A stretch of 8,772 nt of DNA from DASQVO01 sp035640715 (GTDB lineage: Bacteria; Actinomycetota; Actinomycetes; Streptosporangiales; Streptosporangiaceae). Positions within the stretch are counted from its first letter, which is position 1. The number at the start of each line of letters is the position of its first letter. Positions 1 to 5,283 of this stretch are shown piece by piece. The DNA lies in contig DASQVO010000038.1 in assembly GCA_035640715.1 (NCBI GenBank), forward strand, positions 1 through 8,772. Reading direction: 5' to 3'. The notes beneath the pieces were generated by a model that was not told where the DNA came from, did not search any database, and was given only the letters and a program-made list of their open reading frames with translations. The position numbers and the translations under genes were made by a program.

Positions 1-1
1 C

Positions 2-124
2 TACTACGACCGCCGCAACATCCGCCGCCAGGCCCGGCCCCACGTCCAGCGCCTGGAAAGCCTTGGATTCAAGGTCACCCTCACCCCACTCCCCGACGTC
101 ACCGGATGCCCAGAGGCAAGCTGA
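2..124 (+). pseudogene. C-terminal tail of an unidentified gene, possibly a transposase (partial at window edge)
   Basis: A frame that is open from the window edge encodes 40 residues beginning YYDRRNIRRQ and ending PEAS before TGA at 122-124. Third codon positions are almost all G or C, which supports genuine coding DNA. The basic start and the short LESLGFKVTL stretch suggest the C-terminal end of a transposase or similar mobile-element protein. This is an impression and no family is recognised. It overlaps the nominal 5' end of the primase-helicase gene in another frame, so the two genes were probably brought together by a rearrangement. The original stop may also have been different, because the last codons (from about 100 onward) look less gene-like. 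Confidence 0.4.
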
Positions 125-2516
125 GCCGACCACATCCGCTGAGCTGGCGCGGCTGCGGGCGGAGAATGCCCGGCTTCTGCGGCTGTTGAAGATGACCCCG
201 GAGCAGGCGGCTCCGCCGGGTCCTGGGCAGGCCGCGTTCTTCGAGGCGCCTCCCGGGCTGGTGCATGACGGGTCGTCACCGGAGGTGAAGGTGACGTTTT
301 TCGGTGCGCTGTTCGCTGCCCGCACCGACGTGTACGCGATCCGGTATGACAATCCGCGTACCGGAAGAGGCGGCTGGGTGCCTGCGGTCCGCGGTGGCTG
401 GCGCAAGGGCATGCGGCACGAGGACGCCGATTTCCTGCCGCTGACGCCCGCCGTGCTGGCCGCGCATCTGAAAGGCGAGGTGCACATCGGGCTGTACCCG
501 CTGCTGGACGGTGACCGGTGCTGGTGGCTGGCGGCCGACTTCGACGGGCCGGACGCGCTGGCCGACGCGCTTATGTACGTCAAGGCCGCGCGAGCGCTGC
601 GGGTCCCCGTCGCTCTGGAAGTATCCCGGTCCGGCGTCGGCGCGCACGCGTGGATGTTCTTCACGTCGCCGGTTCCGGCCGAGATGGCACGCCGACTGGG
701 CACCGGCCTGCTGCGCGAGGCCATGGCGATGCGCGGCCGGATAAGGCTGGACAGTTACGACCGGTTGTTCCCGTCCCAGGACCTGCTCCCGGCCGGCGGC
801 ATCGGGAACCTGATCGCCGCGCCGCTGTTCAGGCCAGCCCGCCGCAACGGCGCAACCGTGTTCCTGAACCTGGAGGACCTCGAACCGTACAAGGACCAGT
901 GGCGGTACCTGTCGACTCTCGGGCGGATAACGCCGCAGGAAGCGAGGCGCGCGGCCGACCGGGCCGGGCGCGTCGCGGTCGCCGGGGACGTAACCAAGCT
1001 CGCCGCTCCGTTCTCATCGCAGATACGGCCGCCCGCGGCACCGGTCCTGCACGTCCGGCTCGGCCCGGGCATCCGGCTCGGGCAGGCTGAGCTCACCCCG
1101 GCGCTGGCATCGGCGCTGCGGCACGCGGCGTCGATGCACAACCCGGAGTTCTACGAGCGGCAGCGGATGCGCGCCTCCACCTACAACATCCCGCGGTTTC
1201 TGTACAGCTTTGACGAGACCATCGACGGCGGCTTGATCCTGCCGCGCGGCATGCTCGGCACCGTCACCTCGCTCGCCGAACAGGCGGGCAGCCGGGTAGA
1301 GATATCCGATGAGCGGGCGGCAGGCACGCCGCAGGAGTTCACGTGCAACGCCACGCTGACCGCGGCGCAGCGAGAGGCCGTCGCGGAACTGACCCGGCAC
1401 GACCTCGGTATGCTCGTCGCGCCGCCCGGATCGGGCAAGACGGTCATCGCCTGCGCTGTCATCGCGGCCCACCAGACGTCAACGCTGGTCCTGCTCGATC
1501 GCAAGGCGCTGGCTGACCAATGGCGGAGCCGCGTCAGCGAGTTCCTCGGCGTGAAGGCCGGGCAGCTTGGCGGCGGCCGCGCGAAGCTCCGCGGGACTAT
1601 CGACATCATCACCCTGCAGACCCTCGCCCGCCACGAGGACGTCGCCGCGCTGACCGCCGGTTACGGGCTGATCGTCGCCGATGAATGCCACCACGTTCCG
1701 GCTGCCGCGTTCGAGCACGCGGTCAAGCAGATCCCCGCGCGCCGCTGGCTCGGGCTGACCGCCACGCCGTACCGGCGCGACAAGCTCGACGACCTGATCG
1801 CCATGCAAGCCGGGCCGGTCCGGCACACCATCGCGGGTCCCCGCGAACCCGCCACCGGGATACCGACGTTGCCGGGCAGTGCGCCCGGAGGCCGGCCGAC
1901 GCCGGTGCTGCACCTGCACGCCACGTCGTACTGTTACGTGGGCGATGCCGCCCCCACGGTGCCAGGCGGGATGACGGTGATTTACCGCGACCTGATCGCC
2001 AGCGAGGCGCGTACCCGCCAGGTCATCACGGATGTGACCGCCGCGTTTCAGCAGGGCAGGAACTGCCTCATCCTCACCAGCTGGATCGCGCACCTGCAGA
2101 AGCTGGCGGACGGGCTGCGCGCCGCAGGCCACGATCCCGTCGTGCTGCGCGGCGGCATGGGCGCCAAGGACCGCGCCGCCGCGCTCGCCCGGCTGCGGCC
2201 CGAGCCAGGCGGGCCGCCCCTGCTCGTTGTCGCCACCGGTCCCTATGCCGGCGAGGGCTTCGACTGTCCCCCGCTGGATACGCTCTTCCTCGCCGCACCC
2301 GTCTCATACAAGGGGAAACTCGTCCAGTACGCCGGACGCATCCTCCGGCCCTATGACGGCAAGACCACGGCCGAAGTCCACGACTATGTCGACGAACGCA
2401 CCGGGGTGCTCGCCTCATCTCTGGCCAAGCGCGCACCTGGCTACGTCAGCCTGGGCTTTCCCGATCCGCGGCGACTGCCTTACACGCCCAGCGCCAAGGC
2501 GGCGAGCACGGCGTGA
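63..2516 (+). CDS. TOTE-type AEP primase domain fused to superfamily 2 DEAD/DEAH-like helicase
   Basis: An 817-residue nucleic-acid enzyme. Residues 28-43 form a short coiled-coil-like leader. Residues 75-300 carry the archaeo-eukaryotic primase fold typical of TOTE conflict-system proteins: the acidic pair DFD at 159-161, SGVGAHAW with His195, and DRLFPSQD (233-240) followed by GIGNLIAAPL. The rest is an SF2 helicase: APPGSGKT Walker A at 453-460, DECH at 540-543, LTATP at 565-569, and GEGFD to QYAGRILRP (730-763) for motifs V and VI. In the family this architecture is predicted to act on mobile-element nucleic acid by priming and unwinding; that activity is not shown here. All catalytic motifs are present, so it looks functional. 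The start is uncertain: TTG at 63 gives the longest frame but has no well-spaced ribosome site, and codon bias becomes typical only from about 135. ATG at 192 would still keep the whole primase core. No partner nuclease gene is visible in the window. Confidence 0.88.
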   Translation: MDSRSPSPHSPTSPDAQRQAEPTTSAELARLRAENARLLRLLKMTPEQAAPPGPGQAAFFEAPPGLVHDGSSPEVKVTFFGALFAARTDVYAIRYDNPRTGRGGWVPAVRGGWRKGMRHEDADFLPLTPAVLAAHLKGEVHIGLYPLLDGDRCWWLAADFDGPDALADALMYVKAARALRVPVALEVSRSGVGAHAWMFFTSPVPAEMARRLGTGLLREAMAMRGRIRLDSYDRLFPSQDLLPAGGIGNLIAAPLFRPARRNGATVFLNLEDLEPYKDQWRYLSTLGRITPQEARRAADRAGRVAVAGDVTKLAAPFSSQIRPPAAPVLHVRLGPGIRLGQAELTPALASALRHAASMHNPEFYERQRMRASTYNIPRFLYSFDETIDGGLILPRGMLGTVTSLAEQAGSRVEISDERAAGTPQEFTCNATLTAAQREAVAELTRHDLGMLVAPPGSGKTVIACAVIAAHQTSTLVLLDRKALADQWRSRVSEFLGVKAGQLGGGRAKLRGTIDIITLQTLARHEDVAALTAGYGLIVADECHHVPAAAFEHAVKQIPARRWLGLTATPYRRDKLDDLIAMQAGPVRHTIAGPREPATGIPTLPGSAPGGRPTPVLHLHATSYCYVGDAAPTVPGGMTVIYRDLIASEARTRQVITDVTAAFQQGRNCLILTSWIAHLQKLADGLRAAGHDPVVLRGGMGAKDRAAALARLRPEPGGPPLLVVATGPYAGEGFDCPPLDTLFLAAPVSYKGKLVQYAGRILRPYDGKTTAEVHDYVDERTGVLASSLAKRAPGYVSLGFPDPRRLPYTPSAKAASTA
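1680..1762 (+). repeat. Source copy of an 83-bp inverted duplication (helicase DECH region)
   Basis: This part of the helicase gene, from the DECH box to the LGLTA motif, recurs in inverted orientation at 4961-5043. Bases 1687-1762 are identical (76 bp); extending to 1680 adds one mismatch (T1686 here, A in the copy). The sequence is functional coding DNA here, so this is presumably the source copy or close to it. Confidence 0.93.
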
Positions 2517-2593
2517 TCTAGCCTCAGGTCGGCGTGCCGAGACTGGACTAGCGACGGCGGACGCAGCGGCAAGGTGGCCGGGGACCGTCCCTG

Positions 2594-2621
2594 ATCAATG
2601 GAATGTCTATGTGACATTGAT
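2594..2621. promoter_or_regulatory. Overlapping palindromes, probable VapB/VapBC operator
   Basis: Two nested inverted repeats sit just upstream of the antitoxin gene: ATCAATG (2594-2600) with CATTGAT (2615-2621), and AATGTC (2602-2607) with GACATT (2613-2618). VapB antitoxins normally bind such palindromes over their own promoter to autorepress. The position, touching the -10 box, fits that role. Binding itself is inferred. Confidence 0.6.
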
Positions 2622-2626
2622 AAACT
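2621..2626 (+). promoter_or_regulatory. -10 box of a probable leaderless vapBC promoter
   Basis: TAAACT matches the actinobacterial TANNNT -10 consensus. It ends six bases before the GTG at 2633, so transcription would start at or next to the first base of the start codon. No Shine-Dalgarno sequence precedes the GTG, which agrees with a leaderless mRNA. No convincing -35 element is visible. Confidence 0.5.
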
Positions 2627-2632
2627 AAGTGC

Positions 2633-2845
2633 GTGACAGCCAAGGAGAAGCTGCAGCAACTCGTCGCCGGTCTCGGCGAGGAGCAGGCTTCGCGCGCCTT
2701 GGGGCTGCTTGAGCCACTTGTTGGTAAGCGTCCGGGACACAAGCGATCTCGCCCGTTGCCGGCGTTTGTCGGGATCGGCGACAGCGGGAGGACCGATGTG
2801 TCCGAGCGAGCAGATGAGCTGCTTGCTGAGGACTTCGGCCGGTAG
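2633..2845 (+). CDS. VapB-type antitoxin
   Basis: A 70-residue protein with a GTG start. The N-terminal part (TAKEKLQQLVAGLGEEQASRALGLL, described here by its helical, Leu-rich pattern at residues 2-26) looks like a small dimerising/DNA-binding helix region. The C-terminal part, PAFVGIGDSGRTDVSERADELL followed by AEDFGR, is the tail seen in many actinobacterial antitoxins that wraps the PIN toxin. The stop codon lies 12 bases before the toxin start, the usual two-gene layout. It should neutralise the downstream toxin and, with it, repress the promoter through the palindromes at 2594-2621. The GTG start is chosen because a -10 box is positioned for leaderless transcription exactly there. Confidence 0.82.
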   Translation: MTAKEKLQQLVAGLGEEQASRALGLLEPLVGKRPGHKRSRPLPAFVGIGDSGRTDVSERADELLAEDFGR

Positions 2846-2857
2846 CCTCTTGAGTTC

Positions 2858-3277
2858 GTGATCGTCGTCGACACGAATGTCCTTTATGCGCTGGCCGACC
2901 GCAGGGATAAGCACCACGCCGAGTGCACCGAGTGGTTCAGCGAGTGCGATGACGTCTTGCTCGTGCCGCCCACTGTGCTGGCTGAGGCTTGTTACCTGAT
3001 TGACAAGTTCCTGGGAGCTGAGGCAGAGGCTGCTTTCCTGGACAGCGTGGGCAACGGACCCGATTACCCGTTCCAGTTGGCTGAACTGACGGGTTCGGAT
3101 CTACGCCGCATGGCTGAACTCGTGCGACGCTACGCCGACCGTCGCTTGGGCGGGACCGACGCCTCTGTGATCGCGGTTTGCGAGCGGCTAGCGATTGTCA
3201 CGGTCGCCACCGTGAACCTTCGCGACTTCGCCAACGTCCGTCCTCGTCACGTATCTGCGCTTACGATCATGCCCTAG
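2858..3277 (+). CDS. vapC: VapC-type PIN-domain ribonuclease toxin
   Basis: A 139-residue PIN-domain protein that starts with GTG (MIVVDTNVLYALADRRDKHH). The expected acidic residues are visible: Asp5 in VVDTN, Glu43 in VLAEA and Asp101 in GGTDAS. Where many relatives have a fourth Asp (ATLDRRDF-like), this protein has ATVNLRDF with Asn120. The fourth acid is the least conserved, so activity may be kept. PIN toxins are metal-dependent RNases that cut tRNA, rRNA or mRNA; the target here is unknown. The length and the tight spacing behind the antitoxin are typical. It most likely stabilises the surrounding accessory region or acts in phage defence beside the primase-helicase. Confidence 0.9.
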   Translation: MIVVDTNVLYALADRRDKHHAECTEWFSECDDVLLVPPTVLAEACYLIDKFLGAEAEAAFLDSVGNGPDYPFQLAELTGSDLRRMAELVRRYADRRLGGTDASVIAVCERLAIVTVATVNLRDFANVRPRHVSALTIMP

Positions 3278-3483
3278 CCAGACAGGCGGTGGGTCCGCGG
3301 TCGAGGGCCCGCGGCCGAGGGCCCCGCGCCATGCTTCGCGAATCGCGCAGCGCGGAAGACGTATCACGGTCCGTTGCCCTGTGGGTGCCGAAAATTGCGT
3401 CACCCTATGCGCCCTGGGCATTCTCGCGGATCAGCCCGCCGAGCCGATGTCGGAGCCTGCCGCCAATTGTTGTGGAGTGGGCT
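3278..3483. other. Intergenic region between convergent genes, with a 14-bp tandem repeat
   Basis: No credible gene is seen. Just after vapC a 14-bp unit is repeated: CGCGGTCGAGGGCC at 3296-3309, then CGCGGCCGAGGGCC at 3310-3323. The CCGCGG at 3295-3300 can pair with CCGCGG at 3309-3314, so the segment could fold and end transcription of vapBC and perhaps the converging membrane-protein gene. There is no T-tract, so terminator function is only a possibility. Confidence 0.4.
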
Positions 3484-4078
3484 CTATTCAGCGGCTTCGT
3501 CGAGGATTCGCTTGACCTTGCGGCGGTCGATGCTGAGTTCACGGGCGATGGCGCGCTGGCTGTGGCCCGCCTCGTACCAGGCACGTACGGTCTGCTCCAG
3601 GGGTGGAGCAGCCGTCAGCGCTGGTGGCGCGTCCTGTTCCAGTGGTGGCACGGCATGGCTCTGAGCCGTGGCGTCGGCGTCGCTCGGCCGGTCCTGGCGC
3701 GCGGTCCTGATGAGCATCATCAGGAGCTCGAATGCGCCAACCCAGCGCCAGCGCGGGCCACGCGCTGACCAGCGCGCCTATCGGCCCGTGCCCGATGCCG
3801 TGTGCCAGGTTGGCACCGACCGTCGCCACGACGCCAGCGCCGAGGCTCCAGGCGGCCAGCCGTGGCACCGGCCGGTTCCGGCGGCTCGCGTCCAGCACCA
3901 CCATGGACGCGGCCCAGATCAGCCCGTCCACGGTGAACGGCAACAGCCGGGCCGTCAGCCCGCCCTCTCCATGCGAGCGCACCAGTTCGTAGGCATGCTG
4001 ATAGGAGATAATCGCGGCGACGCCAGCCACAGCAATCACCGCGAGCGCCGTCGTGGTCCTGATGAGGCGGTCAGTCAT
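3484..4078 (-). pseudogene. DUF2637/SpdB-like membrane protein with C-terminal HTH, frameshifted
   Basis: Starts at ATG 4078 (MTDRLIRTTTALAVIAVAGV), preceded by GAGGAG at a 7-base spacing and overlapping the stop of the upstream gene. The first ~111 residues hold three clear membrane segments (TALAVIAVAGVAAIISY, LLPFTVDGLIWAASMVV, LAAWSLGAGVVATVGA) and the start of a fourth ending AWPALAL. This is the pattern of the DUF2637 family found as SpdB-like spread proteins of actinomycete conjugative elements. The frame then breaks at the three-C run 3741-3743. In the other frame the protein continues naturally (VGAFELLMMLIRTARQD), a Pro/Ala linker, and a helix-turn-helix (SQRAIARELSIDRRKVKRIL) ending DEAAE. 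One extra base explains everything; without it the protein would be about 197 residues. It may be a true mutation or a sequencing error. Confidence 0.8.
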
Positions 4079-4496
4079 GGCGCGGCTCCTCACCGGGCAC
4101 GGTGATGCCCGCGGCGGCGAAGACACGCGCTACAGCCTCGTAGTCCCCTGCCGTGACACCGGGCCTGCCGCCGATGAGAACGTCCCGTTGCCCGGCCGCC
4201 CACCGGTGCCAGCAGCGGAACGCCTCGGCAACGCTGCCGCCAAGCGCCGCGGCGACCGCCGCGGGCTCGGCACCGACGAGAACGGCGCGGTGGATGGGCT
4301 GCCACCGGGCCAGGGCCGACATGCATGCCAGTTCGGCAAGCTCGTCAGACGCGCTGCGATCACTCGTCGGCCACGACAACCGGTCGGCCCACCGGGACGC
4401 CAACTCGAACGCGCCGAGCGCTTCGGCCTCATCGAGCGTGACAGGCTTGCTGCCATCGGCCGCCATCGGGCCGTCGTCAGTGATCTTGCTTTCCAT
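4071..4496 (-). CDS. Hypothetical protein of an integrative element, upstream of the SpdB-like gene
   Basis: A 141-residue soluble protein (MESKITDDGPMAADG...), rich in Ala, Glu and Trp and without membrane segments. Its middle (residues ~70-105: AVLVGAEPAAVAAALGGSVAEAFRCW by pattern) looks like a helix-turn-helix-like or packed helical region ending CWHRWAAGQ. The C-terminal part GVTAGDYEAVARVFAAAGI is another helix pair. Similar small proteins accompany SpdB genes in actinomycete integrative elements, but I do not recognise a named family. The stop overlaps the start of the SpdB-like gene by eight bases (ATGACTGA), which implies translational coupling in one operon. The ATG at 4496 has a purine-rich GGGAGAGGGG stretch about six bases upstream. 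Function is unknown; a regulatory or replication-associated role is a guess. Confidence 0.65.
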   Translation of the reverse strand: MESKITDDGPMAADGSKPVTLDEAEALGAFELASRWADRLSWPTSDRSASDELAELACMSALARWQPIHRAVLVGAEPAAVAAALGGSVAEAFRCWHRWAAGQRDVLIGGRPGVTAGDYEAVARVFAAAGITVPGEEPRHD

Positions 4497-4652
4497 GGGT
4501 CGCCCCTCTCCCGCCCCAGGGAGCCACGGGAGCCAGAAACGGGAACCAATGTATGCAGACTCCCCCGGACTGACCGCGACGCGCTTAGGGCGTTGTTGCA
4601 GGTGAGAGGCTCCCCGGCCGACTTCCTCAGATCAGCCCAGACAGGCCATTCG
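4497..4652. other. Upstream region of the element operon
   Basis: There is no gene here. On the minus strand a TACATT hexamer near 4548-4553 matches a -10 pattern for the operon reading leftwards, without a good -35. The 5' half of tRNA-Pro that would be expected beside the tRNA 3' half at 4653-4697 is absent. Confidence 0.3.
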
Positions 4653-4697
4653 TGACTGGGGGTCAAGGGGTCGCGGGTTCAAATCCCGCCGTCCCGA
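4653..4697 (+). other. Attachment-site core: 3' half of tRNA-Pro(GGG)
   Basis: The sequence matches tRNA-Pro positions ~29-73. The anticodon loop CTGGGGG (4656-4662) has U33 and anticodon GGG, followed by TCAAG. The T arm is GCGGG (4673-4677), loop TTCAAAT, then CCCGC (4685-4689). The acceptor strand CGTCCCG (4690-4696) is followed by discriminator A. The 5' half (acceptor 5' strand, D arm) is missing upstream: the paired anticodon-stem strand already mismatches at position 28, and the bases before it are unrelated. A tRNA 3' half ending exactly at the discriminator, next to a tyrosine recombinase, is the classic att core of actinomycete integrative elements; pSAM2 uses a tRNA-Pro gene. It is not a functional tRNA gene by itself. 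Confidence 0.85.
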
Positions 4698-4723
4698 CTG
4701 GTCAGAAGCATATTGCGATCTTG

Positions 4724-4763
4724 GAGCCGGTCTCTGAGTGACTAACTGAGCGACTACCGGCTC
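4724..4763. repeat. Inverted and direct repeats between att core and integrase remnant
   Basis: GAGCCGGT (4724-4731) pairs perfectly with ACCGGCTC (4756-4763), the right arm overlapping the integrase stop codon. Between them CTGAGTGACTA (4734-4744) and CTGAGCGACTA (4746-4756) form a direct repeat with a 12-base period. The position between core and integrase suggests arm-type recombinase binding sites or a terminator for the integrase transcript. Confidence 0.45.
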
Positions 4764-5046
4764 AGGCGCTGTCGCGGAAGATGCGGTCCATGGCTTCGGC
4801 CCCTTCCACGAGGACGGGCCGGATCTGCTGCCGGTAGACGGTCTCGGTGACGGCCGTGCTGATGTGGCCGATCAGACGTGCGATGTGCTCGATCGGCATA
4901 CCGTCGTCAGACAGCAGTGACACGAAGCTGTGCCGCAGCTCGCGCGGCGTCCACTCCTTCGCGGTCAGCCCGAGCCAGCGGCGCGCGGGGATCTGCTTGA
5001 CCGCGTGCTCGAACGCGGCAGCCGGAACGTGGTGGCTTTCATCCGG
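4762..5046 (-). pseudogene. int: Tyrosine recombinase (integrase) C-terminal remnant fused to a helicase fragment
   Basis: The last ~67 residues are the catalytic end of a phage-type integrase: WTPRELRHSF (second catalytic Arg), GMPIEHIARLIGH (the His motif) and VTETVYRQQIRPVL (Tyr nucleophile), ending AMDRIFRDSA. The N-terminal arm-binding domain, core-binding domain and first catalytic Arg are absent. Directly upstream and in the same frame lies a copy of the helicase segment (SHHVPAAAFEHAVKQIPARR to LGLTA), joined as LTA then KEWTPREL. The frame stays open further upstream to 5139 but those residues resemble nothing. The protein cannot recombine DNA. Its 3' end faces the tRNA-Pro core 65 bases away, exactly as int faces attP in pSAM2-like elements, so this was the integrase of the element using that core. 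Confidence 0.85.
4961..5043 (-). repeat. Inverted 83-bp copy of the helicase DECH region
   Basis: On the minus strand this is identical to helicase bases 1680-1762 except for one base, which changes the DECH Cys codon to Ser (DESHH). The homology stops sharply at both ends: at 4961 it passes into integrase sequence and at 5043 into unrelated sequence. Confidence 0.93.
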
Positions 5047-5076
5047 CACGCTGCCGGGCAGGGTAGAACAACACGT

Positions 5077-5134
5077 GAAACCTCCTGGTATGCAGCAGAT
5101 CATGAACCAATCAGCTGATCTACCAGGAGGTTTC
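5077..5134. repeat. 14-bp perfect inverted repeat at a rearrangement boundary
   Basis: GAAACCTCCTGGTA (5077-5090) and TACCAGGAGGTTTC (5121-5134) are exact reverse complements separated by 30 bases. The loop also contains the palindrome ATCAGCTGAT (5110-5119). Each strand thus carries an AGGAGG ribosome-site-like sequence. On the minus strand one of these lies six bases upstream of a GTG that opens only an 11-codon frame. The repeat lies between the helicase/integrase chimera and the truncated cap gene. It could be the ends of a tiny excised or degenerate element, or a hairpin. Confidence 0.7.
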
Positions 5135-5266
5135 GCCATCTCCGCGCAGCGAGGACGGGTGGGGTGACCCGCCCACGTACCAGGAGCGGGTGAGCAGCCA
5201 CTGGGTGAGCAGCTCCAGCTTGGTGGGCCACATGGTGGTCTCGTGCACGATCGCCATGCGGCCCAT
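5120..5266 (-). pseudogene. Maltokinase N-terminal-cap-like protein, truncated after ~33 codons
   Basis: The frame begins MGRMAIVHETTMWPTKLELL and continues to WYVGG. This matches the opening of actinobacterial proteins with a maltokinase N-terminal cap-like domain (typically a ~200-residue protein starting with a similar IHxTTxxPTKLELL pattern). After VGG (about 5168) the sequence changes to SPHPSSLRGDGETSW and stops within the inverted repeat at 5077-5134, so most of the gene has been lost. ATG 5266 is preferred to ATG 5257 because CGGGAG lies about nine bases upstream and relatives begin with a similar MG-x-x start. The gene begins 17 bases after the epoxide hydrolase stop, so both were in one operon. 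It is probably non-functional. Confidence 0.72.
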
Positions 5267-5283
5267 AGTTCCAGACTCCCGGA

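Noticed and set aside
1479..2132. 217-codon open frame opposite the helicase, and similar long antisense frames at 276-647, 1014-1472, 1685-2356
   Set aside because: All lie within the helicase gene, result from high-GC lack of stops, and have no recognisable motif.
3178..3768. Plus-strand frame overlapping the end of vapC and the SpdB-like gene
   Set aside because: Overlaps two better-supported genes in other frames; composition is not protein-like.
4053..4655. Plus-strand frame opposite the element operon
   Set aside because: The minus-strand genes have a ribosome site, coupling and domain matches; this frame does not.
4620..4697. A complete tRNA-Pro gene
   Set aside because: No D arm or 5' acceptor strand precedes the anticodon arm, and the anticodon stem is mismatched.
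4762..5139. A functional 125-residue integrase starting at ATG 5139
   Set aside because: The first ~60 residues are helicase copy and repeat sequence; recombinase N-terminal domains and the first catalytic Arg are missing.
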